A stretch of 64,000 nt of DNA from an uncultured Alistipes sp. (GTDB taxonomy: Bacteria; Bacteroidota; Bacteroidia; Bacteroidales; Rikenellaceae). The first letter of the stretch is position 1. The number at the start of each line of letters is the position of its first letter. The notes below the pieces were generated by a model, which saw nothing but the letters and a program-made list of their open reading frames with translations, had not been told where the DNA came from and searched no databases. Both the position numbers and the translations under genes were made by a program. The stretch is from contig CAJUAV010000004.1 in the NCBI GenBank assembly GCA_910584485.1, forward strand, positions 114,826-178,825. Direction: 5' to 3'. Of this stretch, positions 35,998 through 44,003 are shown one piece after another.

Positions 35998-37638
35998 ATG
36001 TTACGTCGTCTGACAGTTGAAAACTACGCCCTGATTGATGCGCTCGAGCTCGAGCTGGACGGGCACCTGAACATCATTACGGGCGAAACGGGCGCCGGCA
36101 AGTCGATCCTGCTCGGGGCGCTCTCGCTGCTGCTCGGTGCCAAGAACGAAGGTTCGGCGATCAAGGACGGTGCGCGCAGCTGCAAGGTGGAGGGGACGTT
36201 CGACCTCACGGGGCTCGGTCTGGAGCCCTTCTTCGAGGAGAACGACCTCGACTACGCTGCGGAAACGACCCTGACGCGCCTCATTACGCCGTCGGGCAAG
36301 AGCCGTTCGTTCGTGAACGACCTGCCCGTGCAGCTCGCCGTGCTGCGCGAACTGGGGGCGCGGCTGGTCGACATCCATTCCCAACATCAGAACCTGATCC
36401 TTTCGTCGGAGGCTTTCCGCACCTCGGCGCTCGACACGGTGGCGGGCAACGGCGCCCTGCTGGCCGAATATGCGGTGCAGTACGATGCGCTGCTGGCGGC
36501 GCGCCGCCGTTTGCAGGAGCTGCGCGAGGCGGCCGAGGCGGGGCGTCGCGACGAGGAGTGGCTGCGCTTCCAGTGCGAGGAGCTCGAGGCCGCGAAGCTG
36601 CGGGCGGGCGAACAGGCGGAGGTGGAGGCCGAGCTGGCGGTGCTGGAGCATGCCGACCGCATCGGCGAGGCCTTTGCAGTGCTGCTCGGCGCCCTCGACG
36701 AGGAGCAGACGGGGGTGCTCACGCGTCTCAAGGAGAGCGAAACGGCGCTGCTGCACCTGCGTGAGCAGTATCCCGCGGCGGGCGAATATGCGGCGCGGCT
36801 GCGCTCCGTGCTGGAGGAGCTGAAGGATGTGAGCCGCAGCGCGGCGGCCGATGCCGAGCGGATCGATGCCGATCCCGAACGGCTGCAGAAGCTCTCGGCG
36901 CGCCTCGACCTGCTCATCGGTCTGCAGCAGAAACACCGCGTGCAGAACGAAGCGGAGCTGATCGCGCTGCGCGACGACGCAGCGGCGCGGCTGGCGGCCA
37001 TCGTGCACGGCGATGAGGCGATTGCGGCGGCCGAAGAGGCCCTGCGCGAGGCGGAACGGACGGCTGCGGCGCTGGCCGAACGGCTCCATGCGGCGCGCGA
37101 AGCGGCGGCAGCCGAATTCGAGCGGGAGATCGTCGCGACGGTCGTGCCGCTCGGAATGCCCGATACCGTCTTTCGGGTGGCCCTCGCCCCCTGCGAACTG
37201 GGACGTACGGGGGCCGATACGGTCCGCTTTCTCTTTACGGCCAACCGCACGGCGGCGCCGCAGCCGATCGAACGCATCGCCTCGGGCGGCGAGCTCTCGC
37301 GCGTCATGCTGGCGCTCAAGGCGCTGCTCGCGACGCGGATGCAGCTGCCGACGATCCTCTTCGACGAGATCGATACGGGGGTTTCGGGGCGCGTGGCCGA
37401 TGCGATGGGAGCGATCATCGCGCGGCTGGCCGAGACGATGCAGGTGGTCGACATCACCCACCTGCCGCAGGTCGCTTCGAAAGGGCGGACCCATTTCGTG
37501 GTCTACAAAGAGGAGGGGCGCACGCAGATCCGCCGTCTGACGACGGAGGAGCGGACGACCGAAATCGCCAAGATGCTTTCGGGGGCCGAGGTGACGGAGG
37601 CGGCCCTGAAGCAGGCCGCCATCCTGTTGGGTCGTTGA
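35998..37638 (+). CDS. recN: DNA repair protein RecN
   Basis: SMC-like ATPase of 546 residues for double-strand-break repair. The ATG at 35998 gives 'MLRRLTVENYALIDALELEL'. Walker A is 'ITGETGAGKSILLGAL'; a long coiled coil spans about 150-380 ('RLQELREAAEAGRRDEEWLR', 'ALREAERTAAALAERLHAAR'); the signature is 'ASGGELSRVMLALKALLA'; Walker B is 'PTILFDEIDTGVSGR'; and 'DITHLPQVASKGRTHFVV' follows. It starts 8 nt after coaBC. Confidence 0.97.
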   Translation: MLRRLTVENYALIDALELELDGHLNIITGETGAGKSILLGALSLLLGAKNEGSAIKDGARSCKVEGTFDLTGLGLEPFFEENDLDYAAETTLTRLITPSGKSRSFVNDLPVQLAVLRELGARLVDIHSQHQNLILSSEAFRTSALDTVAGNGALLAEYAVQYDALLAARRRLQELREAAEAGRRDEEWLRFQCEELEAAKLRAGEQAEVEAELAVLEHADRIGEAFAVLLGALDEEQTGVLTRLKESETALLHLREQYPAAGEYAARLRSVLEELKDVSRSAAADAERIDADPERLQKLSARLDLLIGLQQKHRVQNEAELIALRDDAAARLAAIVHGDEAIAAAEEALREAERTAAALAERLHAAREAAAAEFEREIVATVVPLGMPDTVFRVALAPCELGRTGADTVRFLFTANRTAAPQPIERIASGGELSRVMLALKALLATRMQLPTILFDEIDTGVSGRVADAMGAIIARLAETMQVVDITHLPQVASKGRTHFVVYKEEGRTQIRRLTTEERTTEIAKMLSGAEVTEAALKQAAILLGR

Positions 37639-37717
37639 TCGGCCGCTGCCCTCCATGCGTTGTTTGCGGCGGGTTCGTTTACGGCCCGCCGCTTTGTCGT
37701 TGTTCAACCGATTTGCT

Positions 37718-38152
37718 ATGATTCGAAATATTCGTCCCTCCGATCGGGAGGTCTATTTGCGCATGGTCGCCGATTTTTACCGCTCGCCCGGGGTGCTGCA
37801 TCCGATTCCCGCCGCCCATGCCGAGCGAACGTTCGAAGAGCTGATGCGGTCGACGGCCTATGCCGAGGCCTTCATCTTCGAGCACGAAGGCCGCATCGCG
37901 GGCTACGGATTGCTGGCCAAGACCTTCTCGCAGGAGGCGGGCGGTGCGGTGGTCTGGATCGAGGAGCTCTATGTGGCTCCCGAGTACCGCGGAGCAGGTC
38001 TCGGCCGCGACTTTCTGCGGTTCGTGCGGCGCGAGGTGCCCGCCGCCCGCTACCGCCTCGAAGCGGAGCGGGGCAACGTGCGCGCCGTGGCGCTCTACGA
38101 GCGCGAAGGGTTTCGGCCGCTGGCATACGATAATTATTGTTTGGACGCATAG
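37718..38152 (+). CDS. GNAT-family N-acetyltransferase
   Basis: Acetyl-CoA-dependent transferase of 144 residues. The ATG at 37718 ('MIRNIRPSDREVYLRMVADF') starts exactly at the GNAT fold; an upstream codon would add a basic, unconserved leader. The acetyl-CoA loop is 'EELYVAPEYRGAGLGRDFLR', followed by 'YRLEAERGNVRAVALYEREG'. Substrate is unknown. It follows recN by about 80 nt and may be the last gene of that operon. Confidence 0.9.
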   Translation: MIRNIRPSDREVYLRMVADFYRSPGVLHPIPAAHAERTFEELMRSTAYAEAFIFEHEGRIAGYGLLAKTFSQEAGGAVVWIEELYVAPEYRGAGLGRDFLRFVRREVPAARYRLEAERGNVRAVALYEREGFRPLAYDNYCLDA

Positions 38153-38164
38153 TTCGATACGAAA

Positions 38165-39889
38165 ATGAAAGAGAGAAACCGATTGCGCAGGTGGGCCTGC
38201 GGAGTGTTTGCAACGGTCGTGGTGCTGACGGCGCTCGCCGTGGCGGCGGGTTGGCGTGCCCGCACGACGGAGCAGCTGCTCGAAAGGGCCGATGCGGAGA
38301 TGGAGCGTGACCCGAAGCGGGCGCTGGCGATGCTCGATTCGCTCGATCGGGATCGGTTGTGCGGGGCGGCGCAGGAGGCGAAATTCGCGCTGCTCTACAC
38401 GCAGGCGCAGGACAAGAATTACATCGACGAGACGAACGACTCGCTGATCCGCGCGGCGGCCGACTATTTCGAGTCGCACGGCGAGGTTCGCGACCGCTTT
38501 CGGGCGCTCTACTATCGTGGGCGCGTGCATGTCAACCGCGGCGAATATTCGCGGGCGATGATCGCCTTCATGGAGGCCGAAATGTTGGTCGGGGAGTTGG
38601 ATGACTGTTATCTGGCGGGGTTGCTCTATGTTCAGATGGGCAACATCTATAAACGTTACTACGACTATCCGAAGGCGCTGGACGCCTATCGGACTGCGTA
38701 TGCCTATTACCTGAATACGGATCGAGAGCTTCACCAGTATCATGTGTTGTTGGATGTGGCGTTGATGTATTTTCAATTAAAGGATTATGCAAATAGTGAG
38801 TCATTCTTAAAACAGGTGCTTTCGTATGCTGTTTGCCGTTCGGATAAATTGTTATGCGAGTATTGTTATGGCAATCTGATTATTTTATATAACGAGCAAC
38901 AGCGGTTTGTTGAAGCCGATTCTTTGTTGGACGGTTTGTTTCGTATCAAGGAGCTGGATCGGATCGAATCATCGACATTGCTTGCCTCCTTGGCATATTT
39001 GTATGCTTTCCGTGGAAATGTCCGGTTGGCAAAGGATTGTTTAGCAAAGGCCTCAAAAAACTCCGATAGCCAAAATGATCTATTGGACTTGTCTTATTAT
39101 AATGCGATTGTCTCTTATCAATTGAAAGAATATCGGACCGCTTATGTCAAATTGGTTGAAAGTACGGTGCTGCAGGATTCGTTATTGCGACATGTTTTGC
39201 AGCAACCCATTCTTTCGACACAACGTGATTTTTTGATGCATAAACTGCATTATCAAGCTTATCGGATTCAGGTCAGACGTCGCTTGATGTTCTTTTATGT
39301 ACTGATTACAAGCTTGCTGGTATCAATGACCCTATATTATCTTTTTGTTAGATTGAGGCGGAAGGATGAGGAGATTTGCCGCTTTATGGAAATGTTGGAA
39401 AACCAGCAACGAAATATGCATCGTGAACATTCCATGATGGAAAAACAAATTCATGCTCTTTTCAGAAGACAATTTCAACTCTTTAATGAATTGGGCTGTG
39501 TTTATTATGAACATAGTACGGCTGCCGGTCGAAAAGATCGGATTTTTCGGGAAGTGGATACGCGAATCAAACAATTGGCCGAAGAAGATTCCGCTTCTTT
39601 TCATGAATTGGAAAATATCGTAAATTGCTACCAACAAAATGCGATGACTTATCTGCGTGTGGAATTCCCGAATTTGAAGATGCATGAATTACATCATTTA
39701 TGTTTTTTGTTTGCGGGTTTCGTTCCGACGATGATCAGCGTGTTGCTGCATGTTCGGATTGGCACCGTTTATAAGAGGGCTTCTCGCTTAAAGCTCCGCA
39801 TTCAGAATTCGGCGGCACCTCACAAAGAGTTATTCCTTAAATTAATGGATAAACCGCTTGTTTCCGACCTATATATTAACAAGGAATAG
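38165..39889 (+). CDS. TPR-containing membrane protein, probable regulator
   Basis: 574 residues. An N-terminal helix (about 10-32) is followed by TPR-like repeats to about residue 340 ('LYYRGRVHVNRGEYSRAMIA', 'GNIYKRYYDYPKALDAYRTA', 'VALMYFQLKDYANSESFLKQ'), a second transmembrane helix (about 376-397, 'LMFFYVLITSLLVSMTLYYL'), a coiled coil, and a C-terminal domain ending in an HTH-like part ('LFAGFVPTMISVLLHVRIGT' then 'VYKRASRLKLRI'). This layout matches Bacteroidota TPR membrane regulators with a LuxR-like or degenerate HTH end. From about 38730 on the gene is clearly AT-rich, unlike its first ~190 codons, suggesting recombination. The DUF3244-like gene downstream may be its target. Confidence 0.8.
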   Translation: MKERNRLRRWACGVFATVVVLTALAVAAGWRARTTEQLLERADAEMERDPKRALAMLDSLDRDRLCGAAQEAKFALLYTQAQDKNYIDETNDSLIRAAADYFESHGEVRDRFRALYYRGRVHVNRGEYSRAMIAFMEAEMLVGELDDCYLAGLLYVQMGNIYKRYYDYPKALDAYRTAYAYYLNTDRELHQYHVLLDVALMYFQLKDYANSESFLKQVLSYAVCRSDKLLCEYCYGNLIILYNEQQRFVEADSLLDGLFRIKELDRIESSTLLASLAYLYAFRGNVRLAKDCLAKASKNSDSQNDLLDLSYYNAIVSYQLKEYRTAYVKLVESTVLQDSLLRHVLQQPILSTQRDFLMHKLHYQAYRIQVRRRLMFFYVLITSLLVSMTLYYLFVRLRRKDEEICRFMEMLENQQRNMHREHSMMEKQIHALFRRQFQLFNELGCVYYEHSTAAGRKDRIFREVDTRIKQLAEEDSASFHELENIVNCYQQNAMTYLRVEFPNLKMHELHHLCFLFAGFVPTMISVLLHVRIGTVYKRASRLKLRIQNSAAPHKELFLKLMDKPLVSDLYINKE

Positions 39890-40017
39890 GGCGATTTGGC
39901 TATATGTCTAAATATTTTTGGGATTCTGCTTGTTAAATTTCTGTATGATAGTGTGATAATGAAGAAGACTGTCTAAAAATGTTCGGCGGATTTTTAGGTG
40001 CAATAGACGTTTTACGC

Positions 40018-40025
40018 TATATTTG
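40018..40025 (+). promoter_or_regulatory. -7 element for the DUF3244-like gene
   Basis: TATATTTG matches TAnnTTTG, 15 nt before the ATG at 40040. The -33 region is T-rich (39991-39995) without an exact TTTG. Confidence 0.6.
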
Positions 40026-40039
40026 CATTATAAAAAACA

Positions 40040-40423
40040 ATGAATATGAGAAGGCTGCTATTCTTAATTTTTGCTCTCGGTATCGGGATGATGGCTATGG
40101 CGCAAGACGAAAAACCGCTTCCTAATCCTGTACCTATTATTAAAGGCGAGTATGATGACCATACCAAAAATCAGCCTCGTTCGATCGTCGATGTTCCCCT
40201 TACCTGTATATATAAGGCAGGGCAGGTCGAACTCTGCTTCCTGGAGGAGCTCGGTGAGGCGGAGATCGTCATTACCTCGCTGACGACCGGCGAACAGTGG
40301 AACACGGTTGCCGATACGGCTGCCGGTGTAGTGATCGTGGCCGTTTCGGAAGAGGCCGGCGAGTATGTCGTGCAGATCCATGCTGCCGGGGATGCCTGGC
40401 ACGGCTGCTATACGATCGAATAA
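40040..40423 (+). CDS. DUF3244-like small secreted protein
   Basis: 127 residues with a signal peptide ('MNMRRLLFLIFALGIGMMAM', cleavage near 'AMAQ'). The mature part is a beta-sandwich-like domain: 'VPLTCIYKAGQVELCFLEEL', 'GEAEIVITSLTTGEQWNTVA', 'EEAGEYVVQIHAAGDAWHGC', resembling DUF3244 proteins, which are small secreted Bacteroidota proteins of unknown role. An ATG at 40046 is an alternative start. It has its own promoter element after the TPR regulator gene and is followed 16 nt later by an orphan gene. Confidence 0.75.
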   Translation: MNMRRLLFLIFALGIGMMAMAQDEKPLPNPVPIIKGEYDDHTKNQPRSIVDVPLTCIYKAGQVELCFLEELGEAEIVITSLTTGEQWNTVADTAAGVVIVAVSEEAGEYVVQIHAAGDAWHGCYTIE

Positions 40424-40439
40424 GAATCAAGTAACCTTC

Positions 40440-40763
40440 ATGACGCAAGCTATGAAAACGCAGGAAAGCACGGCTGCCGTAACGAATCGGATCGCAGAGA
40501 CCGAATTCGAGGAGGGCGAGGTCTATCTTTTCCATCCGTCCGATGCCGAGTGCCCGGCCGAAAGTTCGTTGTGGGGCATATTCGGCAATCGTTCGCGGAC
40601 GCAGGTCTTTCTTGAGTCGAGTGCGGCCGCCGATCTGGAACATTTCGTTCTCTACGGTCTGCTGCCGATCGACTATCGCTACTGCCGTTTGGCATCCCGT
40701 GCCGAGATGCGCGATTACGTGTATGCGCTGGCCTGCTGCGAACGCCGTCGTCATCAGCGGTAA
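40440..40763 (+). CDS. Hypothetical small soluble protein
   Basis: About 107 residues; I do not recognise the family. Starts are possible at 40440 ('MTQAMKTQES') or 40452 ('MKTQES'). It has no signal peptide or membrane helix. Segments 'EFEEGEVYLFHPSDAECPAE' and 'LEHFVLYGLLPIDYRYCRLA' look like a folded alpha/beta protein, ending in a basic tail ('CCERRRHQR'). Codon use fits the genome and a clear terminator follows, so it is probably real and cotranscribed with the DUF3244-like gene. Confidence 0.6.
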   Translation: MTQAMKTQESTAAVTNRIAETEFEEGEVYLFHPSDAECPAESSLWGIFGNRSRTQVFLESSAAADLEHFVLYGLLPIDYRYCRLASRAEMRDYVYALACCERRRHQR

Positions 40764-40782
40764 AGATCTTGCCCGTCAACCG

Positions 40783-40813
40783 AAAAACCCGTCGAATCGT
40801 TCGGCGGGTTTTT
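40783..40813 (+). terminator. Intrinsic terminator after the orphan small gene
   Basis: CCCGTCGAA (40788-40796) pairs with TTCGGCGGG (40800-40808, one wobble) and is flanked by A5 and T5, 20 nt after the stop. Confidence 0.9.
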
Positions 40814-40854
40814 CGTTGTGCGGTCCCGGCCGCTGCCGAGCCGAGCAAACGGAC

Positions 40855-40880
40855 GGGCATCCGATGAAGATCGGATGCCC
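40855..40880 (-). terminator. Hairpin after korB
   Basis: Perfect 11-bp stem, GGGCATCCGAT (40855-40865) with ATCGGATGCCC (40870-40880), GAAG tetraloop on the plus strand, 22 nt past the korB stop. There is little T tract on the minus strand. Confidence 0.7.
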
Positions 40881-40902
40881 GTTCCCGCAAGTCGTCGTCG
40901 GA

Positions 40903-41934
40903 TTATTCGACCTCCCACGTGGCGCCCGAGCGGAGCAGATCGTCCATGCAGGTGATCTTGCGGGCCGCGCGGACCTCCTCGACCTGGCGTCGGACACCCT
41001 GGTCGTAAATCACGGGATCTTCCACATCGCGGATGACACCCACCGCGACGGGATATTCGGGGTATTTCATGGCGGCCAACATCGAATGGAGGGTCGTTTC
41101 GGGGGTGTGGGCGTCGTGCGTCAGCACGTCGTCGAGCGTGTAGCCCGCTTCGCCGATCGTCACCACCTGGAGCTTCATGTTTTCGAAGACGAGCCCCTTC
41201 TCCTTGTTTTCGCCGAAGAGCATCTTCTCGCCGTGGCGCAGCGTGATCGTGTGCTTGGCGCGCGTTGCCTTGTCGCCCGCGAAGAGGGCGTGGGTCTTGT
41301 CGTTGAAGATGACGCAGTTCTGCAACACCTCGACGACCGACATGCCCTTGTGCTTGGCAGCCGCCACGAGGCACTCCTTCGTCAGCATCACCTCCATGTC
41401 GACCGAACGCGCGAAGAACGATCCCTTGGCGCCGATCACCAGTTCGCCCGGGTTGAAGGGCTTCTCGACCGTGCCGTAAGGCGAGGTCTTGGTGATCTTG
41501 CCCAGCTTCGAGGTGGGCGAATACTGCCCCTTCGTCAGGCCGTAGATTTCGTTGTTGAAGAGGATGACGTTCAGGTCGATGTTGCGGCGGATGGCATGGA
41601 TGAAGTGGTTGCCGCCGATGGCCAGCGAGTCGCCGTCGCCCGTGGCGACCCACACCGAAAGATCCGGGTTGGCCGTCTTGACGCCTGTCGCGATGGCGTT
41701 GGCGCGTCCGTGGACGGAGTGGAAGCCGAAGGTCTTCATGTAGTAGATGAAGCGCGACGAGCAGCCGATGCCCGAAACGAAGGTGAACAGGTTGTGCGGC
41801 GTGTCGGTCGCATCGGCGATCTCGGGCAGGGCGCGCTGCACGGCGTTCAGAATGGCGTGGTCGCCGCAGCCCGGGCACCAGCGGACCTCCTGGTCGCTCT
41901 TGAAATCGGCGGGGGTATAGTTGTAGGTTGCCAT
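40903..41934 (-). CDS. korB: 2-oxoacid (2-oxoglutarate):ferredoxin oxidoreductase, beta subunit
   Basis: TPP- and Fe-S-binding subunit of 343 residues. It starts with the cluster-ligand motif 'VRWCPGCGDHAILNAVQRAL', continues with 'TFVSGIGCSSRFIYYMKTFG', and has the TPP-binding 'VWVATGDGDSLAIGGNHF' and 'NVILFNNEIYGLTKGQYSPT'. The enzyme oxidatively decarboxylates 2-oxoglutarate (or a related 2-oxoacid) to the CoA thioester, reducing ferredoxin, or runs in reverse for CO2 fixation. It lies 4 nt after korA. Confidence 0.94.
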   Translation of the reverse strand: MATYNYTPADFKSDQEVRWCPGCGDHAILNAVQRALPEIADATDTPHNLFTFVSGIGCSSRFIYYMKTFGFHSVHGRANAIATGVKTANPDLSVWVATGDGDSLAIGGNHFIHAIRRNIDLNVILFNNEIYGLTKGQYSPTSKLGKITKTSPYGTVEKPFNPGELVIGAKGSFFARSVDMEVMLTKECLVAAAKHKGMSVVEVLQNCVIFNDKTHALFAGDKATRAKHTITLRHGEKMLFGENKEKGLVFENMKLQVVTIGEAGYTLDDVLTHDAHTPETTLHSMLAAMKYPEYPVAVGVIRDVEDPVIYDQGVRRQVEEVRAARKITCMDDLLRSGATWEVE

Positions 41935-41938
41935 GGTG

Positions 41939-43783
41939 TTACTGCATTAAGGATTCGAAATGACGTTTCAGTTCGACAATCGTGAAGGGTTGGCCCTCGC
42001 ATTTGTTGTATTGCAGGTAGTCGAACGCCTGGAGGTGCTGCCGCAGGTAGCCCGCGAACTGCCCCTCGTTGAGCTCGCAGACGACGATCTTTTTGAATTT
42101 CGCGAAGATCTCCTCCACGCCGCGCGGCAGCGGGTTGATGTAGTTGAAATGGCAGAGCGAAATGCTGCGGCCTTCGGCGCGCAGTTGGTCGACCGCGTTT
42201 TGCAGGTGGCCGCGCGTGCCGCCCCAGCCGACGACCAGCAGGTCGCCCTCGGCATCGCCGTAGACCTCCTGCACGGGGATATCTTCAGCTGCCCGGGCCA
42301 CCTTCTCGGCGCGCAGGCGCGTCATGAGCTGGTGGTTGGCGGGGTCGTGCGAAATGGAGCCCTTCACGGCATCCTTCTCCAGACCGCCCACGCGGTGTTC
42401 GAGCCCCGTTTTACCCGGGAACGCCCAACCGCGGGCGAGCTTCTCGTTGCGTACGTAGGGCATGAATCCGCCTTCGGGAGCGCGGTCGACGATCGGCGGC
42501 ACGATGGCGGGGTAGTCGGCCATCGAGGGGATGCGCCACGGCTCGGAACCGTTGGCGATGAAACCGTCCGTGAGCAGCACGACGGGGGTCATGTGCTCCA
42601 TGGCGAGGCGGCCCGCCTCGAATGCGTAGTGGAAACAGTCGCTCGGCGACGAGGCGGCGACGACGATCAGCGGGCATTCGCCGTTGCGGCCGTAGAGGGC
42701 CTGCTGGAGGTCGCTTTGCTCGGTTTTGGTCGGCAGACCCGTCGAGGGACCGCCGCGCTGGACGTCGACCACCACGAGCGGCAGCTCGATCATCACGGCC
42801 AGCCCCAGCGCCTCGCTCTTGAGCGAGAGGCCCGGGCCCGAGGTCGAGGTGACGGCGAAATTGCCCGCGAAGGCGGCACCGATGGCGGTGCAGATGCCCG
42901 CGATTTCGTCTTCGGCCTGTACGGTCTTCACACCGAGGTCCTTGCGCTTGGCGAGCTCTTCGAGGATCACCGTGGCGGGCGTGATGGGGTAGGAGCCGCA
43001 GAAGAGCGGCAGCCCCGCCTTTTCGGCGGCGGCGCAGAGGCCCCACGCCGTGGCGACGTTGCCCGAGATGGTACGATAGGTACCCTTCGCCAGCTGCGCG
43101 GGGGCCACGCGGTAGTTGTTGGCGAACTGGTGGGTGTTGGCGGCGTAGTTGTAGCCCGCCTTGATGGCCAGCTTGTTGGCTTCGGCTACGATGGGATTTT
43201 TCTTGGCGAACTTGCCGTCGAGGTAGGCGAAGGCGTGCTCCTCGGGGCGGTCGAAGAGCCAGAAGCAGATGCCCAGCGCGAACATGTTCTTGCACTTGAC
43301 GACGGCCTTGTTGTCGAGCCCCGTCTCCTTGAGCGCCTCGCGCGTCATGGTCGTGATGTCGGGTACAACGACGTTGTACTCCCCGATGCCGAGCTCGGCG
43401 ATCGGGTCGAGGGTCGCGAAGCCCGCCTTGAGCAGGTTTTGCTCGGTGATCGAATCGCCGTCGAGGATGACGGTGGCGCCCTCCTTGAGCCACTTGCGGT
43501 TGGCCTTCAGGGCGGCGGGGTTCATCGCCACCAGCACGTCGCAATAGTCGCCCGGGTTGAGCGTGCGCGTGTTGCCGAAATGAACCTGGAAACCCGAGAC
43601 GCCGGCCACGGTACCCTGCGGAGCGCGGATTTCGGCCGGGTAGTCGGGGAAAGTCGAGATGCCGTTTCCGACCAGCGCCGCCGTGTCGGAAAAGAGGGTG
43701 CCCGTGAGCTGCATGCCGTCGCCCGAGTCGCCCGAGAAACGAATCACGACGTCCTGCATCTCCTGCACGTTTTTGTGTTCCAT
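41939..43783 (-). CDS. korA: 2-oxoacid (2-oxoglutarate):ferredoxin oxidoreductase, alpha subunit with fused gamma domain
   Basis: 614 residues. The N-terminal ~190 residues form the gamma domain ('VVIRFSGDSGDGMQLTGTLF', 'TFPDYPAEIRAPQGTVAGVS'), fused to the alpha pyrimidine-binding domain ('GLPLFCGSYPITPATVILEE', 'VQAEDEIAGICTAIGAAFAG', 'AVTSTSGPGLSLKSEALGLA') and the C-terminal TK-like domain ('DLLVVGWGGTRGHLQNAVDQ'). This fused gamma-alpha form is typical of KorA-type enzymes paired with KorB. A -7 element lies upstream. Confidence 0.95.
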   Translation of the reverse strand: MEHKNVQEMQDVVIRFSGDSGDGMQLTGTLFSDTAALVGNGISTFPDYPAEIRAPQGTVAGVSGFQVHFGNTRTLNPGDYCDVLVAMNPAALKANRKWLKEGATVILDGDSITEQNLLKAGFATLDPIAELGIGEYNVVVPDITTMTREALKETGLDNKAVVKCKNMFALGICFWLFDRPEEHAFAYLDGKFAKKNPIVAEANKLAIKAGYNYAANTHQFANNYRVAPAQLAKGTYRTISGNVATAWGLCAAAEKAGLPLFCGSYPITPATVILEELAKRKDLGVKTVQAEDEIAGICTAIGAAFAGNFAVTSTSGPGLSLKSEALGLAVMIELPLVVVDVQRGGPSTGLPTKTEQSDLQQALYGRNGECPLIVVAASSPSDCFHYAFEAGRLAMEHMTPVVLLTDGFIANGSEPWRIPSMADYPAIVPPIVDRAPEGGFMPYVRNEKLARGWAFPGKTGLEHRVGGLEKDAVKGSISHDPANHQLMTRLRAEKVARAAEDIPVQEVYGDAEGDLLVVGWGGTRGHLQNAVDQLRAEGRSISLCHFNYINPLPRGVEEIFAKFKKIVVCELNEGQFAGYLRQHLQAFDYLQYNKCEGQPFTIVELKRHFESLMQ

Positions 43784-43825
43784 CTGTCTTATGTGATTTT
43801 AGGTTAGTTGCGTAACTACGAAAGA

Positions 43826-43833
43826 CAAAGATA
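43826..43833 (-). promoter_or_regulatory. -7 element for korAB
   Basis: Minus-strand TATCTTTG, 43-50 nt before the korA ATG (43783). The -33 region is not clear. Confidence 0.55.
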
Positions 43834-43902
43834 GAAAAATTATTGTTAGTTGTTTCACACTGCGGCGGAAATTTTTGGTGCGCGGCTTCCTTCCGAAGCG
43901 GG

Positions 43903-43934
43903 GTTGTATATCTGCCCAAAAAAACGTAGCTTTG
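43903..43934 (+). promoter_or_regulatory. Promoter for ugd
   Basis: GTTG (43903-43906), a 20-nt spacer and TAGCTTTG (43927-43934) fit the Bacteroidota promoter; the leader is about 65 nt. Confidence 0.65.
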
Positions 43935-44003
43935 CAAAACGATCCTCCGCGGCCGCATTGTGAAAGCGATCTTGGCCGTTCGGATCGTTTGGTGCCTCTC
44001 TCT

